A program made the translations under genes and the position numbers. This document shows positions 25,843 through 36,006 of a DNA stretch of 64,000 nucleotides, one piece after another (within the stretch, counting starts at the first letter, position 1; each line of letters starts with the position of its first letter). This DNA is from an uncultured Clostridia bacterium (lineage in GTDB: Bacteria > Bacillota > Clostridia > Lachnospirales > CAMZNU01): NCBI GenBank assembly GCA_947313885.1, contig CAMZNU010000001.1:1-64000 (forward strand), given 5' to 3'. A model generated the notes under the pieces. That model was not told the origin of the DNA. It saw nothing but the letters and a program-made list of their open reading frames with translations, and ran no database searches.

Positions 25843-28701
25843 TTAATATATTTCTTGAAGTAATTCTTGAATTTTTTTGTTACTAAATTGTGTTTTAAAT
25901 TTAATTTTTACTGCATCACCAAAAAATTTTTCCGCATGTCTAATCTTTTGCTTTTCTTCTTCTCTTAAACTTTCTTCCTCGGCATTCTTAGTTTCAACAA
26001 TAAAATATAATTTTTTATTTCCGTCTTTATAGTTTAAAACATAAGCAAAATCTGGTGAATAACTTTTACCACCTGCAACAGGAATTTTTATTGAATTTTT
26101 AGGAATTTTAGTAAAAATAATAACTTCTTCTACATTTGTTTCAATATTATTTTTTTCTAATTCTGAATCATAAAATAATTCATTTAAAAAGTAGTTGTTC
26201 ACCACTTTGCAGTCAGCATATGATACCCCAATATCTGAACTAGAAATTTCATTTAATACTTCTCCATTATCATTTGTAAATTTTGTTGGGTGAATTGAGT
26301 TCGTTATTTTTTGATATCCAATACCAAATTTATTTATAGCATTATACATTAGATAATTATCAAATTTTTGCTTCAAAAGTCTTATCGTCGATTGATTTAA
26401 ATAACTATTTATTTCTACATTTGCTTCAACAAAACTACTATGCACCGTTTTTAAATTAATATTTATTTTTTTAGACAACTCTTTTAAAAATTCATCATAT
26501 TTCATTGTACATATATATTCTATATCGGTTTTTGAAATACTTGTTTCTTCACTTATTATAGCTTTATCGTTTTCTATTTTTATTTTTTTTATTCTTTCTT
26601 CAACTCTTTCTTTTGAAAAGCTGGTATTTTTCTTTAAAAATTCTACAAACAGTTCTTTAAATTCTTTTTCACTTGATATTTTATATTCTAGAATAACTTT
26701 TTCATTCAACTTTTCCCACAGTTCTTTTAATTCTAAATATTTTTCTGTTCGAATTTTAATCTTTATCTTTTTATCTGTTGCTTTTCTTACCTTATTTGAT
26801 CCGATACCATTAAAAATAAGTGGGTAATTTTTCTTTATATAATTAAATCCATTTTCCTTAAAAACATTACTTCTTTTAATAACATTTTCCTCATCTAATT
26901 TTTCCAGCAATGACTCTACTGAAACATAATATTTTTCAACAATCTGATTAATCATATTATCGTATAACTTAGTCGGTATTTCTTCTCTTGATATAGCACC
27001 AGATTTTTTATTAATTTCACAGGCTAGCTTTTCTATAAAATCATTTTCTGTAAAATCAACAAAATAATTTAAGAAAAACTCCTCATCTTTAACACGGTTA
27101 CCATACTGGTTTACTGGTAATCTGAGTCCACGTCCAACTTCTTGAAGTTTTGAAATATCTGATCCACTACTTCTCAATTTACAAATTTGAAAAATATTTG
27201 GATTATCCCACCCTTCTCTTAATGTCCATTTTGAAAAAATAAACCTTCGCGGGTTATTTAAATTTAATATTGCTTGTTTGTCATGTAATATTTCATTTAC
27301 TTCCTTTTCTATTTTTTCATCTTTATCGCTATTATCTTTTGAAAAATAACCACCGTGAGTTTTTGAAATATCTTTTAAGGTGCTCTCTAAGTAATTTTTA
27401 TAAAATCCATCTTTCTCTGTTTTTAATATTTTCTCAACCTCTGCTTTTATATATTTTTCAACTACTTTTCTTATATTTCCTTCTTTATTTCTATATTCAT
27501 CAATGTTATCTATAAAAAATAAAGTTAGTGGTTTGATTTTTACCTTTCTTTTAAGATATTTCTTTTCATTCTTAAAATGAGATTCTATAGCTTTTCGTAT
27601 CATATATTCTTGTAATGTTTCCGAATAAGAATAAGGATTTATTTTATCTCCTTTTTTCAACTCTAATCCATTAGATAACAGTGCGGTGCTTTTATTTAAT
27701 TTCTCAATGTATAGTCCCGACATTGCATTATGCACTCTTTCTAAACTTTCTTTTTTAGTAATTTTAAATATTTTATTTCTACCACTTTCTATAAGTTTAA
27801 ATCTTCCTTCCTTACAATCTGAATCTACAAACTCAAGTAATATATTTTTAACACCTTTCGATTCTGCAACATGTCCAATAACACCTTTTACTAAATTCTT
27901 ATTAAAAGAATCAACAGCTGTTAAGTTATATACTAGGTTTTCATTTTCCTTAAAAGTTGCCCCATATCTAATAATAAACTGTGGATTGATTTTTTTAATA
28001 TTTTCCCACGTCTTACTTTTCGTGCTAAATTTATGCGGTTCATCAATAATCATTAATGGCTTTGTAACAGCAAGTGCCTCAAAAGGAACTGTATGTTTAT
28101 CAAGGAATGTTCTATCAAATTCCTCCTGCATAGTTTTTGAATTAATCATTCCCGCATTAATAATTAACACTTGTATTTTATCTTTTTCAAAGTTTCCAGC
28201 TCCTACAAAGTCAATTATTGAAGGTGGCATATACATTTTTTTATTTTTAGTAGTTTTTTTACGTTCTACAATATGTAATTTTATAGTTTTCCCATATTGT
28301 TCTTTAAAATGTTCTCTAGAGCTTTCTGATTTCAAAAAATCTATTGTTCCAGCTTTAATAGGTATTGTCGGTACAACTATAATGAATTTAAAAATTCCAT
28401 ATTGTTTATTAAGTTCAAAAATAGTTTTAGTGTATGTGTATGTTTTACCTGTTCCTGTTTCCATCATAATATCAACAATATTACTTTTAAACGTTGCATT
28501 TTTCTCTATACTATTTTCTTCTTGACAACTCTCTATATTTTTAACAATTTTTTTATTTAAACCTTTATTAAAAAAAGGATTTATATTTTCTTTCCCTATA
28601 CCTTGTGGTTTTACTATTTCAACACCATCAAATACGTTAATGATTGCTTTAACTGCTTGACTTTGATGTGCTAAGTTTTTTTCGAAATTAAATTTACCCA
28701 T
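25843..28701 (-). CDS. res: Type III restriction enzyme, Res subunit
   Basis: This 952-residue protein has a superfamily 2 helicase core: Walker A ETGTGKT near residue 81, DEPH (motif II) near 220, YGAT near 246, and QEVGRGLRLP (motif VI) in the second half. A C-terminal PD-(D/E)xK nuclease follows (SPDFAYVL then FIVETK near residue 900). It cuts DNA after ATP-driven movement from unmethylated sites, in complex with Mod. I start it at ATG 28701, one base after the mod stop and behind ACGAGGT; a longer frame would run into mod. It looks intact. Confidence 0.93.
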   Translation of the reverse strand: MGKFNFEKNLAHQSQAVKAIINVFDGVEIVKPQGIGKENINPFFNKGLNKKIVKNIESCQEENSIEKNATFKSNIVDIMMETGTGKTYTYTKTIFELNKQYGIFKFIIVVPTIPIKAGTIDFLKSESSREHFKEQYGKTIKLHIVERKKTTKNKKMYMPPSIIDFVGAGNFEKDKIQVLIINAGMINSKTMQEEFDRTFLDKHTVPFEALAVTKPLMIIDEPHKFSTKSKTWENIKKINPQFIIRYGATFKENENLVYNLTAVDSFNKNLVKGVIGHVAESKGVKNILLEFVDSDCKEGRFKLIESGRNKIFKITKKESLERVHNAMSGLYIEKLNKSTALLSNGLELKKGDKINPYSYSETLQEYMIRKAIESHFKNEKKYLKRKVKIKPLTLFFIDNIDEYRNKEGNIRKVVEKYIKAEVEKILKTEKDGFYKNYLESTLKDISKTHGGYFSKDNSDKDEKIEKEVNEILHDKQAILNLNNPRRFIFSKWTLREGWDNPNIFQICKLRSSGSDISKLQEVGRGLRLPVNQYGNRVKDEEFFLNYFVDFTENDFIEKLACEINKKSGAISREEIPTKLYDNMINQIVEKYYVSVESLLEKLDEENVIKRSNVFKENGFNYIKKNYPLIFNGIGSNKVRKATDKKIKIKIRTEKYLELKELWEKLNEKVILEYKISSEKEFKELFVEFLKKNTSFSKERVEERIKKIKIENDKAIISEETSISKTDIEYICTMKYDEFLKELSKKININLKTVHSSFVEANVEINSYLNQSTIRLLKQKFDNYLMYNAINKFGIGYQKITNSIHPTKFTNDNGEVLNEISSSDIGVSYADCKVVNNYFLNELFYDSELEKNNIETNVEEVIIFTKIPKNSIKIPVAGGKSYSPDFAYVLNYKDGNKKLYFIVETKNAEEESLREEEKQKIRHAEKFFGDAVKIKFKTQFSNKKIQELLQEIY

Positions 28702-28702
28702 T

Positions 28703-30652
28703 CTAATACCTCGTAATAAAATCAATATCTGTATGTTTTTTATTTGCATAATTTTTAATGTTCTCTGCAAGTTCTCGCATTGTCTTAGATTCAAAATTAT
28801 AGCCAAAGACAACTATTGTTGCTGGATTAAATTCTTCATTTTCATCAATTTCTTCTAACAACTTTTTGAGATTTTTCGTTTTAAACTCTTTATCTACTAA
28901 ATACAGTTTACTACCATAATAATACCCTTTGTATCCATCTAAGTTAATTTCTTTCAAACTTTTTGTCAATGCAATTCCATCGTAAGTTTTCCACGTAGTA
29001 AGAAGTACATTTATATCTTCATTAGATAATTTACTTTCATCAAAAAGTGCTATTTGCGGGTCAAATTTTTCTTCTTCAAAATTATAATCTTTCCAAATTG
29101 GTATTGTTTCAAAAATTTTAAATCCAAAATCCACATTCGATAAATCTTTATCGCTATTATCTTCTTTTATTCTTTTACCCGCTCTTATTAATCTTTCTTT
29201 TGTAATTTCAAAAATAGTTGGGTCATCAACTTTTAATTCATTTTTTATAAAATCATAAGCTGTTGCATCTTTATTTTGATCAATAATCTCTGGAATTTGC
29301 ACGAGAATATATTTTCTGTTTCCATTATCTTCTACATTAAGTTGCATTACTGCATCTCCAGTTGTTCCAGAACCTGCGAAAAAATCTAGGATAATGTCGC
29401 TTTTATGAACAGTTAGGTTTATGCACCACTTTATCAAATTTACAGGCTTTGGATTGTTAAATAAGGCTTGCATATTAAGTAGTGTCATTCTAGATGACCC
29501 GTTGGCATTCAAAAATTGTAATTGCATATTTTCTTCTGATGCATATCTATTATTATCTTTGTTTTTATCTTCATATATTTTAACACACAGCCTATTTTTA
29601 TCAATAACAACTCTTTTATTTTCATTAATTATTTTGTTCTTCGACCAACTCCATGTGCCATCTTTACTACCAATTTTTTCAGGATATATCTCTTTATCAT
29701 TTTTATGTTCCCTTTCAACGCTTACTGTTCCTGATTCCGATATATATATCGGATAATAGGTTTTAGGTCTTTTTTCTCTATATCCATTAGGTCCTCTGTT
29801 TTGAAGAGGATTTAGTTTATAAGATCCAATATCATCAGATAGAGGATATCGTTTAACCCCCTTTATGATCTGCTTCATTTTTAATAAGCTTTTATTTTTC
29901 GAAAATACTAAAATCGAATCATACAGCCTTTGAAACTCCTTTGAAGATTTATCCCTATCATAACATTTAATTTTTCTGGATACTAAATCAACAAAATTTT
30001 CCTCTCCAAATATTTCATCCATCAACAACCTTAATTGTGCCACTTCGTTATCATCAATAGATATAAAAATAACTCCATCATCTTTTAAAAGTTGCTTTGC
30101 AATGTAAAGACGTGGATACATAAAAGTAAGCCATGCAGAGTGGGAGTTGCTTTTCTTTTGTGTAAAATCTAAAATTCTTTTTGCTTTTTCTTCATCTATC
30201 CCTGCTAAAGTTGATAGTTCTTCGACTGTAAATTTTCTATTATCTTGATATAAAAAACCATCACTTCCCGTATTATACGGAGGATCAATATATATCATTT
30301 TTATTTTTTCATAATAAGCATGAGAAAGATGTTTTAAAACTTCTATGTTGTCGCCTTTAATAAGTAAATTCTCTGATTTTTCATTTTCTTTATTTTTATT
30401 CCATTCCTCATTTTCCTTTAAAAGTGTTGTTGCTTCATCGCTTGCTAAAAGTCTAGCATAACTTTTACCTAACCAATCCATCCCATATGAGTCTTCAAGA
30501 ATATTTATTTCATCCTTTGAAATTTGTTGTTTAAATTTTTCAAAGTTAAATGAATCATTTTTATCAAAACAGTGTGAAAAATGTTTTTTTAATTTATTAT
30601 ATACAATTAAATACTTTATTTCTACATTTTTGTTTTGAAGATTGTAAAACAA
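28703..30652 (-). CDS. mod: Type III DNA-adenine methyltransferase, Mod subunit (start uncertain)
   Basis: This protein of about 649 residues has the N6-adenine catalytic motif DPPYNTGSDGF (about residues 123-133) before the SAM motif FFAGSGTTGD. That order is the beta class used by type III Mod proteins. The stretch between them holds the target-recognition region. It methylates the recognition sequence and gives Res its specificity. The only start upstream of the conserved region is a TTG at 30652 without a good ribosome site. An in-frame stop lies a few codons further up and an IS3 scrap begins 80 bp away, so the true N-terminus may have been trimmed. Confidence 0.88.
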   Translation of the reverse strand: MFYNLQNKNVEIKYLIVYNKLKKHFSHCFDKNDSFNFEKFKQQISKDEINILEDSYGMDWLGKSYARLLASDEATTLLKENEEWNKNKENEKSENLLIKGDNIEVLKHLSHAYYEKIKMIYIDPPYNTGSDGFLYQDNRKFTVEELSTLAGIDEEKAKRILDFTQKKSNSHSAWLTFMYPRLYIAKQLLKDDGVIFISIDDNEVAQLRLLMDEIFGEENFVDLVSRKIKCYDRDKSSKEFQRLYDSILVFSKNKSLLKMKQIIKGVKRYPLSDDIGSYKLNPLQNRGPNGYREKRPKTYYPIYISESGTVSVEREHKNDKEIYPEKIGSKDGTWSWSKNKIINENKRVVIDKNRLCVKIYEDKNKDNNRYASEENMQLQFLNANGSSRMTLLNMQALFNNPKPVNLIKWCINLTVHKSDIILDFFAGSGTTGDAVMQLNVEDNGNRKYILVQIPEIIDQNKDATAYDFIKNELKVDDPTIFEITKERLIRAGKRIKEDNSDKDLSNVDFGFKIFETIPIWKDYNFEEEKFDPQIALFDESKLSNEDINVLLTTWKTYDGIALTKSLKEINLDGYKGYYYGSKLYLVDKEFKTKNLKKLLEEIDENEEFNPATIVVFGYNFESKTMRELAENIKNYANKKHTDIDFITRY

Positions 30653-30733
30653 AAAAACTTCTATACACGATAAAAATAAAGAAAAATATTATTTTCAAAA
30701 AATTTAATAAGCTAAAACAGCACATATTAATTT

Positions 30734-30826
30734 ATCTATTATTACAATAATTACAAATTCAATGAATCAAAAAAGATGACTCCTGCACAAATGTACAGAA
30801 ATCATCTTTTACTATTGTATATTTAA
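30734..30826 (+). pseudogene. Fragment of IS3-family transposase orfB, C-terminal end
   Basis: The plus strand reads IYYYNNYKFNES, then KKMTPAQMYRNHLLLLYI and a stop at 30826. It is a relic of the same type as at 6906-7001. It borders the restriction-modification pair on the side opposite the IS at 24391-25828. Confidence 0.7.
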
Positions 30827-30910
30827 ACGCTTTTTTTCTAGTGTACTTAACATAGATTACAGTTCACGCAATACAGAATTCATCTTTTATTTATCTACTC
30901 TTAATATTTC

Positions 30911-31426
30911 CTAATATATCGTTTCACCACTACAGTTTGTAGCTACTACTACTGGTAAATCTTCAACATATAATTTCCTTAAAGCTTCTGTTCCCAATTC
31001 TTCAAAGGCTATAATTTCTACTGACTTTACGCACTTTGACATTTTTGCCGCCGCACCACCAATTGCTACAAAATATATTCCATCACAATTGTCTATCGTC
31101 TCATTTACCTCGTCATTTCTATAGCCTTTTCCTATCATGAATTTAAGCCCTTCTTTTATTAACGTCGGTGAATATTTATCCATTCTTATACTTGTTGTAG
31201 GTCCTATTGAACCTATAACTTCATTTGGTTTATTTGGGCATGGTCCTGCATAATACATAATATTACCTTCAAAATCAAAGGGCATTTTTTCGCCTTTTTC
31301 TATCATTTCTACTAATTTTTTATGTCCTGCATCTCTTAACGTATATATATATCCTGTTATATATACCATCTCACTTAATTTCAATTTTTTAGCATCTTCA
31401 TTACTTAATGGAGTTTTTATTTTCAT
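30911..31426 (-). CDS. Fumarate hydratase class I, beta subunit
   Basis: This 171-residue protein corresponds to the C-terminal domain of iron-sulfur fumarase. It has YITGYIYTLRDAGHKKL near residue 22, GPCPNKP near 81 and GPTTSIRMD near 95. With the alpha subunit it interconverts fumarate and malate. It ends the aspA-malic enzyme-fumarase operon, 11 bp after the alpha gene. A tartrate dehydratase beta subunit would look similar; the neighbours favour fumarase. Confidence 0.92.
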   Translation of the reverse strand: MKIKTPLSNEDAKKLKLSEMVYITGYIYTLRDAGHKKLVEMIEKGEKMPFDFEGNIMYYAGPCPNKPNEVIGSIGPTTSIRMDKYSPTLIKEGLKFMIGKGYRNDEVNETIDNCDGIYFVAIGGAAAKMSKCVKSVEIIAFEELGTEALRKLYVEDLPVVVATNCSGETIY

Positions 31427-31437
31427 ATTTTTTTCTC

Positions 31438-32280
31438 CTACAATATTATTTCTGAATGTCTAGTTACATGACATCCTATATTTACCGCTACTGGTAATCC
31501 TGCTATATGTGTAGGATACGTATTTATATTTACTGATAACGCTGTTGTCATACCACCAAATCCACCTACACCTATATTTAACTTATTTATTTTTTGTAAC
31601 ATTTCTTCCTCTACAGATTTCCAATAGTCATCTTTATTACTTTCCCCTACTTCTCTTAATAACGCTTCTTTAGCTAGTAATGCCGATTTTTCCATAGTTC
31701 CGCCAATGCCAACACCAACTATTATAGGCGGACACGGGTTAGCTCCTGCATTTTTCACAGTGTTTATTATTACGTCTTTTACACCTTCCATACCATCTGA
31801 TGGCATTAACATTTTTAACGCACTCATATTTTCTGATCCAAATCCTTTTGGTGCTACCACTATTTTTAATTTGTCACCTTCTACAATATTATAATGTATT
31901 ACCGCTGGTGTATTATCTTTTGTATTTTCACGTCTTATTGGGTCTTTAACAACTGATTTTCTTAAATATCCTTCTTCGTAACCTTTTGCTACACCTTTAT
32001 TAATAGCTACTTCTAATAAGTCGCCTTCTATTACTACTTTATTTCCCATTTCTATAAATACAACTGCCATTCCCGTATCTTGACATATAGGTTTTTGCTC
32101 GTTTTTTGCTATATCAGCATTTTCTATTAGTATCTCTAATACATCTTTACTTAACTTATCCCTTTCTTTTAGTTTTGCTTCTTTATATCCATTGTATATG
32201 CTTGATGATAAATTACAGTTCGCATCTATACACAGTTTTGCTACTTCTTCCACTATTATTGAACTTTTAATTTTTCTCAT
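31438..32280 (-). CDS. Fumarate hydratase class I, alpha subunit
   Basis: This 280-residue subunit carries the [4Fe-4S] cluster. Candidate ligand Cys are in KPICQDTG (near residue 64), GANPCPP (near 183) and NIGCHVTRHSE (near 272). It hydrates fumarate to malate with the beta subunit. The cluster-dependent two-subunit type suits a strict anaerobe. It lies 13 bp behind malic enzyme. An L(+)-tartrate dehydratase role is possible on sequence alone but unlikely next to aspA. Confidence 0.92.
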   Translation of the reverse strand: MRKIKSSIIVEEVAKLCIDANCNLSSSIYNGYKEAKLKERDKLSKDVLEILIENADIAKNEQKPICQDTGMAVVFIEMGNKVVIEGDLLEVAINKGVAKGYEEGYLRKSVVKDPIRRENTKDNTPAVIHYNIVEGDKLKIVVAPKGFGSENMSALKMLMPSDGMEGVKDVIINTVKNAGANPCPPIIVGVGIGGTMEKSALLAKEALLREVGESNKDDYWKSVEEEMLQKINKLNIGVGGFGGMTTALSVNINTYPTHIAGLPVAVNIGCHVTRHSEIIL

Positions 32281-32293
32281 TTATTATACCTTT

Positions 32294-33526
32294 CTACTTA
32301 GATAATAATTTTACCGCATTATCATATACCATTTGTGGTGTTACTTCTTTATTCCTCGCTACTCCACATTTAATAGCACATTCTGCAACTCGCATAGCTA
32401 CCATAGGTGCAATTCTTTTATCAAATGTATCTGCAATTACGTACTCTGATTTTAATTCATCTTCTGATATTAATTCTGCTATTGCATATGCCGCCGCTAT
32501 TTTCATTTCATCGTTAATTTCTGATGCTCTAACATCTAACGCTCCTCTAAATATTCCTGGAAATGCTAAAACATTATTTACTTGATTTGGGAAGTCTGAA
32601 CGTCCTGTACAAACTACTTTTGCTCCTGCCTTTAATGCTTTTTCTGGCATAATTTCTGGAGTAGGGTTTGCTAATGCAAATACAATAGCATCACTATTCA
32701 TACTAGATACCATTTCCTCACTTACTATATTTGCCGCTGATACCCCTATAAATACATCCGCACCTTTTAATACATCCTCTAATGTACCATCTTCTTTATT
32801 TAAATTTGTTATTTTTGCTATTTCATCTTTATATTCATTAGGGTTTTTACCTTTTCTTCCGTCGTACATCGCCCCTGATCTATCGCACATAATTAAATTA
32901 GTTGCACCACTTTTTAATAATAATTTTGTTATTGCTATTCCTGCTGACCCAGGTCCATTTAAAATAATTTTAGCCGTTTTAATATCTTTATTTACTAATT
33001 TTAATGAATTTATTAATCCTGCTAATACAACTACTGCCGTTCCGTGTTGATCATCATGAAATACTGGTATGTCTAAAGATTCTTTTAATTTTTTCTCTAT
33101 TATAAAACATTCTGGTGCTTTTATATCTTCTAGGTTTATCGCACCCAATGTTGACGTTAATAATTTAACTGTCTTTATTATTTCTTCTGGATCTTCTGTA
33201 TCTAAGCATATTGGAAATGCATCTATCCCTCCAAATAATTTAAATAATATCGCTTTACCTTCCATTACTGGTATACTTGCCGATGCTCCTAAATTACCTA
33301 ACCCTAATACAGCTGTACCATTTGATATTACTGCCACCATATTACTTTTTGCCGTGTAATCATATACTGTATTAATATCTTTATGTATTTCTAAACATGG
33401 TTCTGCTACTCCTGGTGAATATGCTAATGATAAGTCTTCCATGCTGTTCACTGGTGCTTTACATATCATCGCAATTTTACCTACATTGTCCTTATGAAAC
33501 TTTAAAGCCTCTTTTTTTAAATCCAT
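32294..33526 (-). CDS. Malic enzyme (malate to pyruvate)
   Basis: This 410-residue, short bacterial malic enzyme has LAYSPGVAEPC near residue 30, the catalytic region VFHDDQHGTAVV near 155, the Rossmann segment GPGSAGIAI near 190 and FALANPTPEI near 288. It decarboxylates malate to pyruvate, using NAD or NADP. The gene lies between aspA and fumarase, which defines the flow aspartate to fumarate to malate to pyruvate. Confidence 0.93.
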   Translation of the reverse strand: MDLKKEALKFHKDNVGKIAMICKAPVNSMEDLSLAYSPGVAEPCLEIHKDINTVYDYTAKSNMVAVISNGTAVLGLGNLGASASIPVMEGKAILFKLFGGIDAFPICLDTEDPEEIIKTVKLLTSTLGAINLEDIKAPECFIIEKKLKESLDIPVFHDDQHGTAVVVLAGLINSLKLVNKDIKTAKIILNGPGSAGIAITKLLLKSGATNLIMCDRSGAMYDGRKGKNPNEYKDEIAKITNLNKEDGTLEDVLKGADVFIGVSAANIVSEEMVSSMNSDAIVFALANPTPEIMPEKALKAGAKVVCTGRSDFPNQVNNVLAFPGIFRGALDVRASEINDEMKIAAAYAIAELISEDELKSEYVIADTFDKRIAPMVAMRVAECAIKCGVARNKEVTPQMVYDNAVKLLSK

Positions 33527-33537
33527 AATCTTCTCCT

Positions 33538-33561
33538 AAATAATTAAATAATTAAATAATT
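33538..33561. repeat. Three tandem copies of aaataatt
   Basis: Three perfect 8-bp units lie between the aspA stop and the malic enzyme ribosome site, probably produced by slippage. Confidence 0.8.
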
Positions 33562-33579
33562 AACAGTACTTGTAATTTA

Positions 33580-34980
33580 TTACTCGTTTATTCCCGGTAC
33601 ACCTGGCATTGTCATTCTCATAGGGTTTACTAATTTATTATATTCATCATTCGTTAAAATATTATTACCTATTACTTCATCTCGTATATTTGTATTTTTT
33701 CTCATTGCATCTTTTGCAAACTCCGCTGATTTTTTATATCCAAACTTAGCACATAATGCCGTTACTGTTCCAACACTACTTTCTACATATTCTCTACATC
33801 TTTCTTCATTAGCTGTAATACCTTGTATACAATTATTATTAAATGTATCAACACCATTTGATAACATTTCTAATGACTCAAATAAATTATAAAATATTAC
33901 CGGCTCACAGTGGTTTAATTCTAATTGACCACTTTCTGCTGAAAATGTTATCGTTACATCATTTCCCATTATGTTATATGCTATTTGGCTCATAACTTCT
34001 GGTATAACTGGGTTTACTTTCCCTGGCATTATTGATGAACCATTTTGCTTTGATGGTAAATTTATTTCTCCAAATCCTGCTCTTGGTCCTGATGACATTA
34101 ATCTTAAATCATTAGCTATTTTTGATAATGATACGGCGCAAGTTTTTACTACACTTGATGCCATTACAAACCCATCTAAATTTTGCGTACCATCTACTAA
34201 ATCCTCATTTTGAACTAAATCTATTTTACACACTTCTGATAAAGTATTTACAACATTTTTAACATAATGCGACTCTGCATTTAAGCCTGTCCCTACTGCT
34301 GTACCACCTAAGTTTACTGCATTTATTGTAGTTAATAAGTTTTTAAAACGGCATACATCTCTTTTTATTACTACTGCATATGCTTTAAATTCTTGTCCTA
34401 ATCTAATTGGTATTGCATCTTGCATTTGTGTTCTTCCCATTTTTACAATTCTATCAAACTCAACTGCTTTTTTTGATAACTCCACTTCTAGTAACTCAAG
34501 TTTCCCTATCGATACTTTTAATAATTTTATTAATGTCATTTTACCCGCTGTTGGTATAACATCATTTGTTGATTGTCCATAGTTTACATGATCATTAGGA
34601 TGCACTTCTATATACTCACCTTTTTTACCACCTAAAATTTCTGATGCTCTATTTGCTACTACTTCATTAATATTCATATTCATAGACGTTCCCGCTCCAC
34701 CTTGAATCGGATCCGTAATAAAATCATCATGTAATTTACCATCTATTATTTCGTCACATGCCTCTACTATTGCTTTTGTTACTTTATCATTTAAGCATCC
34801 TGATTTATGATTTTCTATTGCACAAGCTTTTTTTACTTCTGCTAATGATATTATAAAATCTTTATGTAATTTTTTACCTGTTATTTGGAAATTTTCAAAT
34901 CCGCGTAGTGTTTGTACTCCATAATATTTTTCTTTTAGAATTTTTTTTGTACCTACAGAATCTGCTTCTAATCTGTACAT
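33580..34980 (-). CDS. aspA: Aspartate ammonia-lyase
   Basis: This 466-residue enzyme of the aspartase/fumarase superfamily has the AspA start EKYYGVQTLRGFENF, the NMNINEV segment near residue 101, and the signature GSSIMPGKVNP at residues 314-324 containing the catalytic Ser loop. It splits aspartate into fumarate and ammonia. The early YYGVQT...ENFxIT sequence favours aspartase over class II fumarase, and a class I fumarase is encoded downstream. It leads the operon, with an AGGAGG site and a strong promoter at 35025-35053. Confidence 0.94.
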   Translation of the reverse strand: MYRLEADSVGTKKILKEKYYGVQTLRGFENFQITGKKLHKDFIISLAEVKKACAIENHKSGCLNDKVTKAIVEACDEIIDGKLHDDFITDPIQGGAGTSMNMNINEVVANRASEILGGKKGEYIEVHPNDHVNYGQSTNDVIPTAGKMTLIKLLKVSIGKLELLEVELSKKAVEFDRIVKMGRTQMQDAIPIRLGQEFKAYAVVIKRDVCRFKNLLTTINAVNLGGTAVGTGLNAESHYVKNVVNTLSEVCKIDLVQNEDLVDGTQNLDGFVMASSVVKTCAVSLSKIANDLRLMSSGPRAGFGEINLPSKQNGSSIMPGKVNPVIPEVMSQIAYNIMGNDVTITFSAESGQLELNHCEPVIFYNLFESLEMLSNGVDTFNNNCIQGITANEERCREYVESSVGTVTALCAKFGYKKSAEFAKDAMRKNTNIRDEVIGNNILTNDEYNKLVNPMRMTMPGVPGINE

Positions 34981-35024
34981 TGTTACCTCCTATATTATAC
35001 GTTATAAAAATCATTTACAAAATT

Positions 35025-35053
35025 ATTTTATAATAGTATTTTATAGTTTTCAA
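35025..35053 (-). promoter_or_regulatory. Sigma-A-type promoter of the aspA operon
   Basis: The minus strand reads TTGAAA, 17 bp, TAAAAT, about 45 bp upstream of the aspA ATG. Confidence 0.7.
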
Positions 35054-35199
35054 GGCGTTTTATTCTGTTTTATGCATTTTGTAGTTATAATAATTGTTTT
35101 TGCATCATATATAAATATATCCTTCATTTTTTTATACTATTTTAATCTTTTTCCCTCTATACGATTTTTTTATGAAACGAATTTTTTATTTAACATCTT

Positions 35200-35982
35200 T
35201 TAATATTTATAATACTCTATTCTTTCCTTCCCCTTTTTAGATTTACCTATAAATCTTTCTATTTTACATCTACCATACTTTCTAACTGTTACCATATCTC
35301 CTTCTTTTACTTCTAATTTATTGCTATTTACAACTATCCAATTTACAAATACTTTTTCTTTTTTTATTAACTCCGATGCTACACTTCTTGACATGTTAAA
35401 TAATTTACTTATTATAACGTCTAATCTTTTTGATGCTACTGTTGACGTATATAATTTCTCTTCACTTTCTTTTATATTTATTTTTTCAATTTCAATTTCT
35501 TCTATTTTAATTTTAGTTTTTCCTATATAGATTATATTATTCATAACATAACTTACTATGTCATTTTCAACTAGCACATATATACCCTCTTCGCTAATAA
35601 TTATATCACCTATTTTCTTTCTCTCTATACCAAGACCTATCAATGATCCTAATACATCTTTATGCAATATTCCTTTTGAAAATTTTTTATTATATTTTAT
35701 TTTTAATGACGTTATCGGAAATAAAATATCCTCCACACTATTTTCTGTCGCAAAACAGATTATTTTTCTTTCTGTATTTTTAATGCCACCACTATAAAAA
35801 AATTTTATATAGTTGGCGTTATCCATAACTTGTTTTACTTTATAAAATATATTAGGAGATACAAAGTCTGTAAATGTATTTTGTCCACTTCTATCGCACA
35901 TTATATATTTATCATATATTTTTGCAACTTCTATTTTTTCTTCTTCTCTAAATTTTTTTAATAATTCCTCTCTTTTTAACAT
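35200..35982 (-). CDS. ylmH: YlmH-family S4-domain RNA-binding protein
   Basis: This 260-residue protein has an N-terminal region typical of YlmH and a C-terminal S4 RNA-binding domain beginning VASKRLDVIISKLFNMSR near residue 182. YlmH-family proteins have been linked to rescue of stalled ribosomes in Bacillus, and the gene is a fixed part of the division cluster. It is the last gene of the hlyD-like-yggS-sepF-ylmG-ylmH operon. Confidence 0.9.
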   Translation of the reverse strand: MLKREELLKKFREEEKIEVAKIYDKYIMCDRSGQNTFTDFVSPNIFYKVKQVMDNANYIKFFYSGGIKNTERKIICFATENSVEDILFPITSLKIKYNKKFSKGILHKDVLGSLIGLGIERKKIGDIIISEEGIYVLVENDIVSYVMNNIIYIGKTKIKIEEIEIEKINIKESEEKLYTSTVASKRLDVIISKLFNMSRSVASELIKKEKVFVNWIVVNSNKLEVKEGDMVTVRKYGRCKIERFIGKSKKGKERIEYYKY

Positions 35983-36006
35983 ACTTTCTCCTTGTCTACA
36001 TATAAA

